The notes: generated from the sequence alone by a model not told the origin. DNA of 64,000 nt from Salinirubellus litoreus (GCF_037335815.1 NZ_CP147841.1:1674001-1738000); one strand, 5' to 3'; positions 51,176 through 61,400 are shown, counted from the first letter of the stretch. Program-made: numbers and translations.

Positions 51176-51835
51176 TCACTCGAAGTCGCCCGCGGAGGAG
51201 AGCAGTACCTCCCGGAGGACCGTCCCGTTGCCGCGACGTATCCGTTCGGAGAGTGCCTGCCTGGTGATGCCGAGCTCCTCCGCCAGTTCGTCGAGGGTCG
51301 TCCCGCTCGGGACGTCGAAGTACCCGCGCTCGGTGGCGAGGACGAGCGCCTCGCGCTGGGTCTGTGTGAGTCCGAACTGCTGGCCGTGGTCGGTCTCCTC
51401 GCTCAACGTGTAGGTTCGATCGACGTGGAGGGGGAGGCTGTGTTCGAGGACGAAGTTGTGGAACGTCGAGAGCCCGTCGTGATCGACGAACCGAAGTCGG
51501 AACGCCCACCGGTCGTCTCCCTCCGCCTCCAGGACCACCCCGCCGGCCTCGGCGATCGCCTCGAGCAGATCCGTCGGTCGCGTCGCCCACTCGATCCGGT
51601 AGAGGACCCTGTCGTCGATCCGGTCGAGCGCCAGGAGCTCCACGACCGCGGAGTTCGCACGCACCTGCTCCTCGAAGACCTCGTGGTCGCCGCCGGTCGC
51701 CCACACGTACGGCATCACTATCTCCCCCGTCGGAACCACCCGTTCCAGCTCCAGGTGCATCCCCGGCGGTCGGTCGAGGATCCGTCCGAAGGAGAAGTTC
51801 TCGTCGTCGATCGTGAACTCGAGGATGACGCTCAT
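51176..51835 (-). CDS. HTH-10 (Bat-type) transcriptional regulator
   Basis: 219 residues. The C-terminal helix-turn-helix LTQTQREALVLATERGYFDVPSGTTLDELAEELGITRQALSERIRRG is the 'bacterio-opsin activator' HTH common only in haloarchaea. The N-terminal 150 residues form the sensor domain usual for this subgroup (LELERVVPTGEIVMPYVWATGG). It is divergent from mtnP and about 100 bp upstream of trpC on the same strand, so regulation of the trp genes is possible but unproven. Confidence 0.9.
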   Translation of the reverse strand: MSVILEFTIDDENFSFGRILDRPPGMHLELERVVPTGEIVMPYVWATGGDHEVFEEQVRANSAVVELLALDRIDDRVLYRIEWATRPTDLLEAIAEAGGVVLEAEGDDRWAFRLRFVDHDGLSTFHNFVLEHSLPLHVDRTYTLSEETDHGQQFGLTQTQREALVLATERGYFDVPSGTTLDELAEELGITRQALSERIRRGNGTVLREVLLSSAGDFE

Positions 51836-52007
51836 CGATGTTCACATGGCAACCACACCACGTAACCTTTCAGATTACATATGAACGGTGGGGGAGTCAC
51901 GGGACGGGCTCGGCCGTCGTCGACCGACGGCGAACGCCCGAGGATCCCGGAGCTTTCCACTGGCTACCGGAGACGATCCCCGGTCGGCCCCCCGGTCACC
52001 GACCGAC

Positions 52008-52014
52008 AGTATAA
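52008..52014 (+). promoter_or_regulatory. TATA box of the MTA phosphorylase gene
   Basis: AGTATAAG lies 25-31 nt before the ATG at 52039, consistent with a leaderless transcript. The rest of the 203-bp gap between the divergent genes shows nothing further. Confidence 0.55.
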
Positions 52015-52038
52015 GTCCCCGGCCGTAGACCCCCGCGT

Positions 52039-52887
52039 ATGCCCATCGGTTTCGTCGGCGGGAGCGGCATCTACGAGGCGCTCGATCTCGAGAACGAGTC
52101 CGAGGTTGCGGTGTCGACGCCGTTCGGTGACCCCGCCGCACCGGTGACGGTCGGTGCGCTCGACGGGACCGAGATCGCCTTCCTCCCGCGACACGGCCGG
52201 GATCACGAGTTCTCCCCGACGACGACGCCCTACCGTGCGAACCTCCACGCGCTCAAGTCGCTGGGCTGTGAGCGGGTGCTCTCCTCGAACGCCGTCGGAA
52301 GCCTCCGGGAGGACCTTCCGCCCCGGACGCTCCTCGTGCCCGACCAGCTGTTCGATCGGACGAGGGACCGGCCGTACACGTTCTTCGACGAGGGCGTGGT
52401 CGTCCACGCGGCGTTCGGCCAGCCGTACTGTCCCCACATGGTCGAGCACCTCACGGCCTCGGCGGCGGGCGTCGACGTCGACTGCGAGCGCGGCGGCACC
52501 TACGTCTGCATCGAGGGCCCGCAGTTCTCGACCGTCGCCGAGAGCGAGTTCTACCGCGACCAGGGGTTCGACGTCGTGGGGATGACTGCCGTCCCGGAGG
52601 CCAAACTCGCCCGCGAGGCCGAACTCTGCTACGCGACCGTCGCCGGCGTGACCGACTTCGACGTCTGGAAGGAAGGTGCCGAAGTCACCCAGGAGGAGGT
52701 CGTCGAGAACGCCCTCGCCAACGAGACGAACATAAAGGAGGTGGTCGAGCGAGCCGTCGAGGCGATGCCCGAGCAACGCGAGTGTGACTGTGGCTCCGCG
52801 CTCGACGGCGCGGTCGCCACCGATCCCGGGAGCGTCGACGCCGAGGCGCGCGAGCGGTACGGGACGCTGCTCGGCGACTACCTCTGA
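52039..52887 (+). CDS. mtnP: S-methyl-5'-thioadenosine phosphorylase
   Basis: 282 residues. Purine nucleoside phosphorylase fold: phosphate motif GGSGIY at 7-12, FLPRHGRDHEFSPT, CIEGPQFST and VVGMTAVPEAKLAREAELCYA. The base-recognising VTDFDVWKEGAEV has the two aspartates that select 6-aminopurines, which supports methylthioadenosine over guanosine or inosine. It recycles the by-product of polyamine and related synthesis. Its last 10 nt overlap the convergent small membrane gene. Confidence 0.92.
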   Translation: MPIGFVGGSGIYEALDLENESEVAVSTPFGDPAAPVTVGALDGTEIAFLPRHGRDHEFSPTTTPYRANLHALKSLGCERVLSSNAVGSLREDLPPRTLLVPDQLFDRTRDRPYTFFDEGVVVHAAFGQPYCPHMVEHLTASAAGVDVDCERGGTYVCIEGPQFSTVAESEFYRDQGFDVVGMTAVPEAKLAREAELCYATVAGVTDFDVWKEGAEVTQEEVVENALANETNIKEVVERAVEAMPEQRECDCGSALDGAVATDPGSVDAEARERYGTLLGDYL

Positions 52888-53132
52888 TCTCGCTCGTCCT
52901 CCCGTCCGAACCGATCGAGGAATCCCGGTCTCCCCTTCGAGAGCAGCAGCCCCCAGGTGACCAGCAGGTAGACGACCATCGCCGGGATCGAGGTGAAGAC
53001 GGACGACCCGGAGCCGGTCGTCCGGAGGTAGAGCACGGCTCCCAGTAGGAGGACCATAGCGAGGAGCGCGTACAGCCGGAACACCCGCCAGCCGTCGAAC
53101 TCGTACGCCTCGCCGCGGACCTCGACCCGCAT
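52878..53132 (-). CDS. Small two-helix membrane protein, unknown
   Basis: 84 residues. Two membrane helices (about 19-37 and 46-65) after a short start MRVEVRGEAYEFDGWRVF, and a charged tail (GRPGFLDRFGREDERDQR). The 3' ends of this gene and mtnP overlap by 10 nt. No recognised family. Confidence 0.65.
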   Translation of the reverse strand: MRVEVRGEAYEFDGWRVFRLYALLAMVLLLGAVLYLRTTGSGSSVFTSIPAMVVYLLVTWGLLLSKGRPGFLDRFGREDERDQR

Positions 53133-53200
53133 ACCCGGTGTAACCCGTCTCGGGGGTTAACGGTTGTCCCGCGCCGGACCGGGCGGACTCCTGGGCCGGG

Positions 53201-54115
53201 TCAGGTCCCGCCGGCGTCGCGCTCGACCGCACTGACGCTCGCGTCCGACTCGACGACCGCCGTCACCGACTCGCTCCCGGCCTCGAACCTGACCGTCAGC
53301 CGGAGCGGGTCGGTCGACCGCAGCGAGACGTCGGGGAGCGAGGCGTCCCCGAGCGCCCAAGAGGGTTCGGTCGACGGGTCGAACCCGTGCTCGAAGAGGA
53401 ACCCCTGCACCCCGGGGTGGAACATCGCGGGCATCGCCGCCGAGGCCCGTGCCGTGCTCCCGCACCGGCCGCACGCGAACTCGGCGTGGGCGGGCATCCC
53501 CGCCACCCGCTCGTCCCCCTCGTCGCGCACGAGTCGTCCCTCCATGCGGCCCGCACAGGTGTAGCAGAACCCCGCGAGTATCCCGCCGAAGACGTGCTGT
53601 ATCCACCGGTCGAACGCGAGCGGGAGCTCCTGCTTGCTGAACTGGTCGAGGCTCCCCGGCGGGAAGCCGAACTCGTTGCGCCACTCCTCGCACTCGGTAC
53701 AGCTCATCCGCGCCGTCTCCTCGGCGTACTCGGCGACGAGGCCACCCCCGCACACCGGACACTCCCCCTCGACCGGGATGGTCTCGACGGTCGCGTTCGC
53801 GGTGTAGGTCCCCCCGTGGATGGCCCCGACGACCTGCCGGCCCGCGTAGGTCAGTTCGTACCCCTCGTCCGTCCGGCGGACGAACGACCCCCGGAGCTTC
53901 CCGAGGTGGTAGTTGAACCCCCCGCTATCGCGCATCCCGACCCGGCCCTGGAGTTCGGCGAACGGCATGGATTCGTCGGGGGTCTCGCCGAGCGCCTGCA
54001 GTATCCCGACGCGCGTCTCGTCGCCGAGCAGGGCGAACGCGGCCTCCGGTGACTGCCGTTCGACGGTGATGCCCTCATCCTCACCCTCGTCGTCCGTCCC
54101 GGTGTCACCCTCCAT
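53201..54115 (-). CDS. ArsR-like winged-helix regulator with zinc-ribbon region
   Basis: 304 residues. Residues about 20-95 form a winged helix (ALLGDETRVGILQALGE, then DSGGFNYHLGKLRGSFVRRTDEGYELTYAG). It continues with cysteine pairs CPVCGG, CTEC, CYTC and CGRC, suggesting two zinc ribbons, and a C-terminal beta domain (about 240-300). This layout is common in haloarchaeal transcription factors of unknown target. It is divergent from the CPBP gene at 54300, which it might control. Confidence 0.85.
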   Translation of the reverse strand: MEGDTGTDDEGEDEGITVERQSPEAAFALLGDETRVGILQALGETPDESMPFAELQGRVGMRDSGGFNYHLGKLRGSFVRRTDEGYELTYAGRQVVGAIHGGTYTANATVETIPVEGECPVCGGGLVAEYAEETARMSCTECEEWRNEFGFPPGSLDQFSKQELPLAFDRWIQHVFGGILAGFCYTCAGRMEGRLVRDEGDERVAGMPAHAEFACGRCGSTARASAAMPAMFHPGVQGFLFEHGFDPSTEPSWALGDASLPDVSLRSTDPLRLTVRFEAGSESVTAVVESDASVSAVERDAGGT

Positions 54116-54230
54116 GTGTGGGCGTCCGGCGAGACGTCACTTGACTGTACCGTCAGTCGACCCCGGACGACCCCGCGAGGGGCTCCAGCGGCGTTGAGGC
54201 GGAGCACGGTCCCGTCGGCGGGCTGGGGCC

Positions 54231-54278
54231 TGCCATGCTATGACGGACAGAAATCCCGTTCTGCGAGAAGATATATCC
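54231..54278 (+). promoter_or_regulatory. Promoter block A of the CPBP pair with inverted-repeat operator
   Basis: Forty-eight bases here match the block at 55296-55343 at 46 positions. It contains CAGAA-N6-TTCTG (54248-54263) and a TATA box ATATAT (54271-54276) placed 24-29 nt before the ATG at 54300. Since the second gene has the same parts at the same spacing, both are probably under the same regulator. Confidence 0.65.
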
Positions 54279-54299
54279 GATACCGGCGTTCCGCCGTGC

Positions 54300-55073
54300 A
54301 TGGCAACAGAGACCACCACCGAACTGCCCGGAACCGGACCCCAGGCGACCGCCGTCCCGACGACCCGCTCGCGGGCCGTCCTGACCGGCGCCGTCCTCTC
54401 GGCCGTCGCCCTCGTCGGCACCATCCCGATACTGGTCGGCGTCGAACCCCTCCAGGCCGCCCTCGGATACGGCGGCGAACTCGCCGTCACGTACCTCGTC
54501 AGCGGGTCGGTCCACGCCGCCTTCATGGGCCTGGTCGCGCTCCTCTACCTCCGGTTCCGACCGGTGACGATCCCCGTCCGATGGCCGACGCTCCGCGAAC
54601 TGGCCCTGGTCGCCGGCACGACCGTGTTCGCGCTGGTCCTCGCCGTCCTCGTCCAGTCGCTCGGCGCGGCGCTCGGGGCCGAACCGGTGAGCCACTTCGT
54701 GAGCCGGGCCGCCGCACAGGACCCCGTGCTCGTCTACGGCGGCGGGCTCGTGATGGTCCTCCTCCTCGTCGGCCCGGTCGAGGAGCTCCTGTTCCGGGGT
54801 GTCGTCCAGGGGCGGCTCCGCGAGTCCTTCGGGCCCGTCGGGGCCATCGGCCTCACCTCGGTGCTGTTCGGGCTCGGCCACTACCTCGCGTTCGTGTTCG
54901 GCGGCACCGAACTCGTCTCGCTCGGGCTCGGCTTCGCGCTGTTCGGCACCGCCGTCACCTCCGTCGTCCTCGGCACCGTCTACGAACACACCGGCAACCT
55001 CGCGATACCGGCCCTGATACACTCGCTGTTCAACGGGACGCTGTTCGCCATCGCCCTCCTGAGTGTGCTCTGA
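54300..55073 (+). CDS. CPBP-family intramembrane metalloprotease, paralogue 1
   Basis: 257 residues, about eight membrane helices. The CPBP (CAAX protease and bacteriocin-processing) motifs are EELLFRGVVQGRLRESFG (Glu pair and Arg), the FGLGHYL histidine and the late HSLFNGTLF histidine/asparagine. The ATG at 54300 was chosen over an in-frame ATG at 54240 because the TATA box lies between them at the leaderless distance. Paralogue of the next gene. Substrate unknown. Confidence 0.85.
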   Translation: MATETTTELPGTGPQATAVPTTRSRAVLTGAVLSAVALVGTIPILVGVEPLQAALGYGGELAVTYLVSGSVHAAFMGLVALLYLRFRPVTIPVRWPTLRELALVAGTTVFALVLAVLVQSLGAALGAEPVSHFVSRAAAQDPVLVYGGGLVMVLLLVGPVEELLFRGVVQGRLRESFGPVGAIGLTSVLFGLGHYLAFVFGGTELVSLGLGFALFGTAVTSVVLGTVYEHTGNLAIPALIHSLFNGTLFAIALLSVL

Positions 55074-55295
55074 ACGGTCCCTCCCGGGACACGCGGCTCT
55101 CGGTACCTCGTCACGTCCCTTCCGGCTCCCCGTCGTCATCGGCTTCGGTACACGGTACGAGGGCCGCTACTTACTGCGTGACGGGTCCGCGTTTCTCCTT
55201 GCGCTCGCGAGCCCATTCCTGTCTCCCACTGTAGTGACGTTCCTCCTTCTCGACGGGAGCAGGCTGGGCTACCCTCCAGTGGTGGCCCGAATGCG

Positions 55296-55343
55296 TGCCA
55301 TGCTATGACGGACAGAAATCCCGTTCTGCGAGCAAATATATCC
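55296..55343 (+). promoter_or_regulatory. Promoter block B of the CPBP pair with inverted-repeat operator
   Basis: Near-identical to 54231-54278. CAGAAATCCCGTTCTG is at 55313-55328 and ATATAT at 55336-55341, 24-29 nt before the ATG at 55365. The rest of the gap 55074-55295 shows no gene. Confidence 0.65.
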
Positions 55344-55364
55344 TCCATTGACGTCCTGCCGGGT

Positions 55365-56132
55365 ATGGCAACTCGAACCACCGCCGAAACCCTCGCTCCA
55401 GCCCCGACGACGACCGACGGGGGCCGCCTCCGGACGCTGCTCGTCGCCAGCGGGCTGCTCGGCGCCGCGGTCGTCGGCGGGGTCGCCGTCCTCGAGACGT
55501 TCCGCCTCGTCCAGGCCGCGGTTTACGGCGAGGACTTCCTGCTCACCTTCGCCGTGGGCGGCACGCTCTCGACGCTGTTCCTGTTCGTTCTCGCGTTCGC
55601 GTACCTCCGGGGCCACCCGATCGCCGTCCCCGTCCGGCGGCCCTCGCGCCGGCAACTCGGCTGGGTCGGAGTCGGTATCGTCGCCCCCCTCCTCGCGGGC
55701 GTCGTCCTCTCGATGGTCGGCTCGGTCCTCGGGGTCGGGGGTGCGACCAATGGGCTCGACAGCGTCGCCGCGGCGAACCCCGTGCTGGTCTACTCGCTCG
55801 CGTTCGTCTCCGTGCTCGTGCTGATCGCCCCGGCGGAGGAACTCCTGTTCCGCGGGGTCGTCCAGGGTCGGCTCCGCGAGACCTTCGGGCCGGTCGCCGC
55901 CATCGGAGTCACCTCCGTCGGGTTCGCGCTCGCACACGTCGCGACCTACTGGTGGGGCGGCTCGGAGGTCATCTCGGCCGGCGTCGGCCTCTCGCTCCTC
56001 AGCATCGCTATCACCTCGGTCGTCTTCGGTGCGATCTACGAGCACACCCGGAATCTCACCGTAGTGGTGCTGGCCCACGGCCTGTTCAACGCGCTGCTCA
56101 TCGCGGTGTCGCTGGCCGTGGTGCTGTCGTAG
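55365..56132 (+). CDS. CPBP-family intramembrane metalloprotease, paralogue 2
   Basis: 255 residues, about eight membrane helices. Motifs EELLFRGVVQGRLRETFG, FALAHVATYW and VLAHGLFNALLI carry the putative zinc ligands. It closely resembles the upstream paralogue throughout the core, while the N-terminal 30 residues (after MATRTT) differ. The in-frame ATG at 55305 is less likely for the reason given for paralogue 1. The pair arose by tandem duplication including the promoter. Confidence 0.85.
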   Translation: MATRTTAETLAPAPTTTDGGRLRTLLVASGLLGAAVVGGVAVLETFRLVQAAVYGEDFLLTFAVGGTLSTLFLFVLAFAYLRGHPIAVPVRRPSRRQLGWVGVGIVAPLLAGVVLSMVGSVLGVGGATNGLDSVAAANPVLVYSLAFVSVLVLIAPAEELLFRGVVQGRLRETFGPVAAIGVTSVGFALAHVATYWWGGSEVISAGVGLSLLSIAITSVVFGAIYEHTRNLTVVVLAHGLFNALLIAVSLAVVLS

Positions 56133-56253
56133 GTCGCAGTTCCGTTCTCCGAGATCCGGCTGCCGGCGGTCGGTGCCCTCGGTATCGGACCTCCGGTCCT
56201 CCACTCCCCTGTGCCGACGGACGGCGTTCACAGTCCGGCGACCCGGGACCACC

Positions 56254-57213
56254 TCATCGGCGCGCCGCACTCGACCCGGACGCGACGGTGGTCGTCGTAA
56301 TCCGGCCGACGTCGCCCGTGTAGTGCTCCGACAGGAACGAGCGTGCGTACCTGGTCACCGTCCGCCGCCCGCGTGGCGAGAGGAAGTGCCGTTCGCCGGC
56401 CAGCAGGACCGACTCCGCCAGCGAAGGGAGCCACGCGGCGGCCCGCTCCGCGGTCCGTTCGCCCGGGAAGAACGGGTCGCCTTCCGCCGTGACGACGAGC
56501 GTCGGCGCGTCGAACCCCCCGAGGTCGTCCGGACCGTCGGGACCGGGGAACTCGGCCTCGAGGTCGCCGGTCCGGAGCGCCAGTCCGACCGTCTCCAGCA
56601 CCACGCTCTCGACGGCGCTCGGCCGGTCGGTGAACATCGGAGCCAGCGCCCGCTCCAGGAGCCACTCCCGCGGGTAGAACCGATAGGCGAGCGACGGGAG
56701 GACCACCCGCGCCAGCGCCGGCGAGAGGGGCGTCCCGAACCCCGCGGGGACGACGAGGACGGCCGCCGAGATCCGCTCCGGTGCCTCGGCCGCCGCCTCC
56801 AGCAGGACGCCTGCACCGTGCGAGGCCCCGACCATCGCGACCGCCTCCAGCCCGAGCGCGTCGAGGACGTCGACGACCCACGGGCCGTACGCTCCCGGGG
56901 CCACGGCCGCGCTCTTCCCCGGCTCCCCGGGCGTGTCCGGCGCGACCAGTCGGTACTCGTCGGCGAGGCCCTGGACCCACGACAGCGTGACCGGATTGGT
57001 GACGTTGCTGCCCTGGAGGACGAGCACCGGCGGCGCGTCGGGGTCGCCGGCCAGCAGGACGTGCGTCCGACCGGCCCGCGTCTCGACCCACGTCTCCTCG
57101 ACGGGGACGTCGAGGAGTTCGGCCACCGCCCGGTCGTACAGCGCGTCGAACGGCCCGTCGGTCGACGGAGCGGGAACGCTCTCCGCCGGACGGGTCGCGG
57201 GAACCGCGGTCAT
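56254..57213 (-). CDS. Alpha/beta-fold hydrolase
   Basis: 319 residues. The core shows VLVLQGSNVTNPVT (oxyanion loop), the nucleophile elbow VGASHGAG with the catalytic serine, VVTAEGDPFFPG (acid) and the late histidine in LLAGERHFLSPRG. An acidic N-terminal stretch precedes the domain. The start at 57213 avoids an upstream ATG in unlikely sequence. Substrate unknown. Confidence 0.85.
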   Translation of the reverse strand: MTAVPATRPAESVPAPSTDGPFDALYDRAVAELLDVPVEETWVETRAGRTHVLLAGDPDAPPVLVLQGSNVTNPVTLSWVQGLADEYRLVAPDTPGEPGKSAAVAPGAYGPWVVDVLDALGLEAVAMVGASHGAGVLLEAAAEAPERISAAVLVVPAGFGTPLSPALARVVLPSLAYRFYPREWLLERALAPMFTDRPSAVESVVLETVGLALRTGDLEAEFPGPDGPDDLGGFDAPTLVVTAEGDPFFPGERTAERAAAWLPSLAESVLLAGERHFLSPRGRRTVTRYARSFLSEHYTGDVGRITTTTVASGSSAARR

Positions 57214-57286
57214 GACTTCCGTACGCGAAGCGCCGCGAAGTAGTTGCTCCGACAACACGTGTCCCGGTCCGGGGCCGCGTTTCGGT

Positions 57287-58489
57287 CTACGACCCGTCGC
57301 CTCCCCGCTCGTCGGCGCGGCCGCCGTCGGCCAGCGCCTCCTGCCCGTCCGCGACCGCGCCGGGGTCCTGCACCCAGAGGTCGCCGAACAGCTCGTCCTG
57401 CTGGAGCCGGACCTGCCCCCGGTGGGCGAGGAAGAGCAGCCCCAGGAACGTCTCGACGGTCGAGCCGCCCGACTCCCGTATCTCGGCGAACAGCACCTCC
57501 GTCCGACCCTTCTCGTACTGCTCGCGGAGGCCCGTGTACACCTCGTTGATCGTCGTCTCCATGTCCTCGTCGTGGGCCGTACCCGTGACGTCGGCGACGG
57601 TCGGCTCGTCGTCCATCCGGAAGTCGTCGGCCCCCCGGTAGTCCAGCGTCTGGGTCCCTCTGGAGTAGCCGTGCGGGGAGTCGCTCGTGTCGTAGGTCCG
57701 GTGGGCCTTCCAGAACGACTCGCGCTCGCGCTCGCGGAGCTCGCGGACGAGTTCGTCGAGCGTCTGTGGCATCCCGCGGGCCCGCTTGCGCTCGAGCCGC
57801 CGGTCCATCTCCCGCTCCAGCTCGTCGAACGGGTCGACCGCCGGGCCGTCGAACTCCTCGAACCCGTCCATCCCCTCCGCGGGCTCCTCGAACTCGTCGG
57901 GCTCCTCGAGCAGGTGGTCGGACTTCATCCGCAGCAGCACGGAGGCGTAGAACAGCGCCCGACCGCCCGTCCGGAGGTCCGCCCCGTCCAGCCGGTCGAG
58001 GAACTTGTCCGTCACCGCCACGATGTCGATGTCCCAGGGGTCGATGTCGCCGTCGTCGGCGAGGTTCACCAGTAGCTCGACCGGTTCCACCTCGTCGTCG
58101 TCTGTCTCCATCTCCATCGCCGCCGGCGCACCCTCGCCCGAGAGGTCCGTGATGAGCGACTCCCCGTCCTCGCCATCGTCGCGGTCGTTCTCGGCCACGC
58201 CCTCGCGGTTCCGCGACTCGTGGCCCGCGATGTTCAGGGGGATATCGTCGTCGTCGGGCTTCCCGTTCGTCTCGGAGGCCGATCCCTCCGAGTCGCTATT
58301 CTCCCCGTCTCGCGGGTCATCGGTCCGCTCCTCACGGCTCGCTCCGCTCGCCGATCGGGTTTCCGAGGCCTCCTTGCGGTCGGTCTCGCTATCCTCCCTG
58401 CCCAACTTCTCCGGGTCGCTACGCGTGTCTCGCGGGTCACTCCGTTCCCCGCTCGACTTCTCCGGGTCGCTACGTGACCCGCTAGTCAT
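57287..58489 (-). CDS. scpA: Segregation and condensation protein A (ScpA) with long acidic N-terminus
   Basis: 400 residues. The kleisin core runs from about 130 to 390: EPVELLVNLADDGDIDPWDIDIVAVTDKFLDRLD and GRALFYASVLLRMKSDHLL are ScpA signatures, and the C-terminal winged helix (TEVLFAEIRESGGSTVETFLGLLFLAHRGQVRLQQDELFGDLWV) binds the SMC head. The first 125 residues are a charged low-complexity extension, partly from short DNA repeats. Overlaps the smc stop by 8 nt, so the two are co-translated. Confidence 0.93.
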   Translation of the reverse strand: MTSGSRSDPEKSSGERSDPRDTRSDPEKLGREDSETDRKEASETRSASGASREERTDDPRDGENSDSEGSASETNGKPDDDDIPLNIAGHESRNREGVAENDRDDGEDGESLITDLSGEGAPAAMEMETDDDEVEPVELLVNLADDGDIDPWDIDIVAVTDKFLDRLDGADLRTGGRALFYASVLLRMKSDHLLEEPDEFEEPAEGMDGFEEFDGPAVDPFDELEREMDRRLERKRARGMPQTLDELVRELRERERESFWKAHRTYDTSDSPHGYSRGTQTLDYRGADDFRMDDEPTVADVTGTAHDEDMETTINEVYTGLREQYEKGRTEVLFAEIRESGGSTVETFLGLLFLAHRGQVRLQQDELFGDLWVQDPGAVADGQEALADGGRADERGGDGS

Positions 58490-61400
58490 CGGCGACCACC
58501 CCCTCCATCGAGAGGTCGATGCCGGTGACCGCGCTCACGTTGTTCCCCTGCATCGTGACGCCGATGGCCCGCTCGGAGCGTTCGAGCAGGGCAGAGCGAT
58601 GCGAGACGACGATGAACTGCGCGTCGCTCGCCAGGTCGTCGACGAGCTCCCCGACGAGTTCGGCGTTCGCCGCGTCGAGGAACGCGTCCACCTCGTCGAG
58701 CGCGTAGAACGGGGCCGGATTGAACCGTTGGATGGCGAAGATGAACGCGAGCGCGGTCAGCGACTTCTCGCCGCCGCTCATCGCGTCGAGGCGCTGGACC
58801 GGTTTGTCCGCCGGCTGGGCCTTCATCGTCAGCCCGCCGTCGAACGGGTCGTCCTCGTTTTCTAGATGGAGTTCGCCCGACCCGTTCGAGAGCTTGGCGA
58901 AGATGCGCCGGAAGTGCTCGTCGATCCCCTCGAACGCCTCCATGAACACCTCCTTCTTGCGCTCCTCGTACTGCTCGATGCGCTCGCGGATCCCCGCCGC
59001 CTCCTCGACCAGCGTTCCCTTCTTCTCCTGGAGGTCCTCGAGTTCGTCCTCGACGCGGTCGTACTCGTCGATGGCGAGCATGTTCACCGGCTCGAGTTCG
59101 GCCATCCGGTTCTCGAGCTTCGTGATCTGGCCCTTCACGTACGAGAGGTCCCGGATCTCCTCGGGGTCGTAGTCGCCGACCTGCGAGGCCAGTTCGTCGA
59201 CCTCCCACTCCAGCCGGCTGGCCGTGCTTCGAAGCTCGTCGAGTTCGTCCTCGACGTCCGTGACCCGGCGCTTCCACTCGTCGCGGGCCTCGCGAGCCTC
59301 GCGCAGTTCGGCCTTGAGCTCCTCGCGCTCGCCCTTCAGCTCGGCGAGTTCCTCCTCGAGGTCGGCGACCTGATCGCGCTTTGCCTCCAGGGTCGCCTCG
59401 CGCTCCTCGATCTTCGATTCGAGCTCGTCGATCGTCCCCTCAGCCTCGGCCTTCCGGTTCTGCGCGGCCTCGATCTCGTCGTGGAGCTCCTCGATGGCCT
59501 CCTCGGCGTACTGCTTCTCCAGGCCGAGCTCGTTCAGCTCCCCGTCGAGATCGTCCATCTCCGTTTCGATCTCGTCGATCTCGGTGCGGATCTCCTCGGC
59601 GCGCTCGGTGAGTTCGGGGATGTCCGACTCCTTGAGCTCGCACTGGAGCTCCTCGATCGCCGCCTGCTCCTCGTCGATCTCGGCGTCCCGTTCGGCGATC
59701 TCGGCCTCGATCTCGTCCATCCGCTCGGACACCTCCTCGCGTTCGTCCTCGATGTCGGCGAGCTCCTCGCGGAGCCGGTCGATACGTTCCTCCAGTTCGA
59801 CCTTCTCCGCCTCCTTGCGCTCGATCGACGACTCGACGTCGCGTACCTGGTCGGCCGCGTCGGACTGCCGGTCGCGGGCGTCCTCCAGTCGGTCCTCGAC
59901 GCCACGCAGTTCCTCGCGGACGTCGCTGCGCTCGTCCTCCAGCTGGTGGATGCGCTCGGCGACCCGCTCGAGCTGGCCCTTCCCGGACTTCGAGAAGGAG
60001 TAGCGCGAGCCCGACGAGGAACCGCCGGTCATCGCACCCGACTTCTCGACGAGGTCACCGTCGAGCGTCACGAGTCGATGTCGACCCATCAGCTCCCTCG
60101 CAGTTTCGATCTCGTCGACGACCACCGTGTCGCCGAGGACGTACGAGAACACGTCGGCGTACTTCGGGTCGAAGTCGACCAGGTTGTACGCGAAACCGAT
60201 CACGCCCTCGTGGTCGGGAAGTGATCCCAGCCCACGCGACTGCATCTTCGTCATCGGGAGGAACGTCGCCCGTCCGGCGTTGCGCTGTTTGAGGTACTCG
60301 ATCCCCCGCTGGCCGACGCCGTCGTCCTCGACGACGACGTGTGCGAGCCGCCCGCCGGCGGCGGTCTCACACGCCGTCGCGTACTCGGGATCGACGCCGC
60401 CGAGCTGGCCGACGGTCCCGTGAACGCCGTCGAGGTCACTATTCAAAACGGTCGTGACCGCCCGACCGTACGAAGTGTCGCCGGATTCGCCCGCGCGAGC
60501 CTCGAGCTCGGCGTACTCCTGCTGTTTCGCGCTGATCTCGTCGTCGAGCTCGTCGAGCCGTTCCGAGAGCTCGCGCTTCTCCGCCTTGAGGTCCTCGACG
60601 ACCCCCGTGATCGTCTCGCGGTTCGTCTCGACCTTCTCCAGTTCGGCCTCGAGGTCGGCGACGTCGGCCTCGATCTCGGGGATCCTCGCCTCGGCCTCCT
60701 CGATCTCCGCCTCCTTCTCGCGCTGCTCGTTGGTCCGTCGACGGGCTTCGTCGAGCAGGCGGTCCTGCTCGCGCTGGAGGTCGTTCTTCGCGTCCTTCAG
60801 CTCCGAGAGCCGCTCGCGGCGCTCCTCGAGCTCGTCGCGGACGCTCTCGTACTCCGTGTCGACGGCCTCGATCTCGGCCTCGACTCCCTCGAGTTCCTTA
60901 CGCTTCTCCTCCAGGTCCGCCTTGAGGTCCGCCTTCCGGACCTTCGTGTTCCGTATTCGACCCTGGAGATCGTCGACCGTCTCCTGCTTGCGGTCGATCT
61001 GGACGAATGCCTGTCGGCGCTTGTTCTCCGCGTCCTCGATCCGCTCTTCGGTACTCGCGATGCGGTCCTCGAGCCGGCCGATCTCGCCCTTGACCTCCTC
61101 GATCTCGCGCTTGATCTCGAGCTGTTCGTCCTCGCCCTTGCGCTCGATCTCCGCGTTCAGGTCCTCCAGGTCCTCCTCCAGGCGCGTGACCTTCCCCTGT
61201 CGCTCGTCGAGTTCGCGCTGGAGGTCCGAGAGGTCGGACTCCTTCGAGGCTATCCCCTCGCGGGCCGATTCGAGGTCCGATCGTTTGTCCTCGAGTTCGG
61301 CGGCCTTCAGGTGCCCCTCGAACTCCTCCTTCTCCTCGCGGAGCCCCTGGTACTCGAGCGCCGTCTCCCGCTCGTCCTCGAGCTGTTCCAGCCGCCCCTC

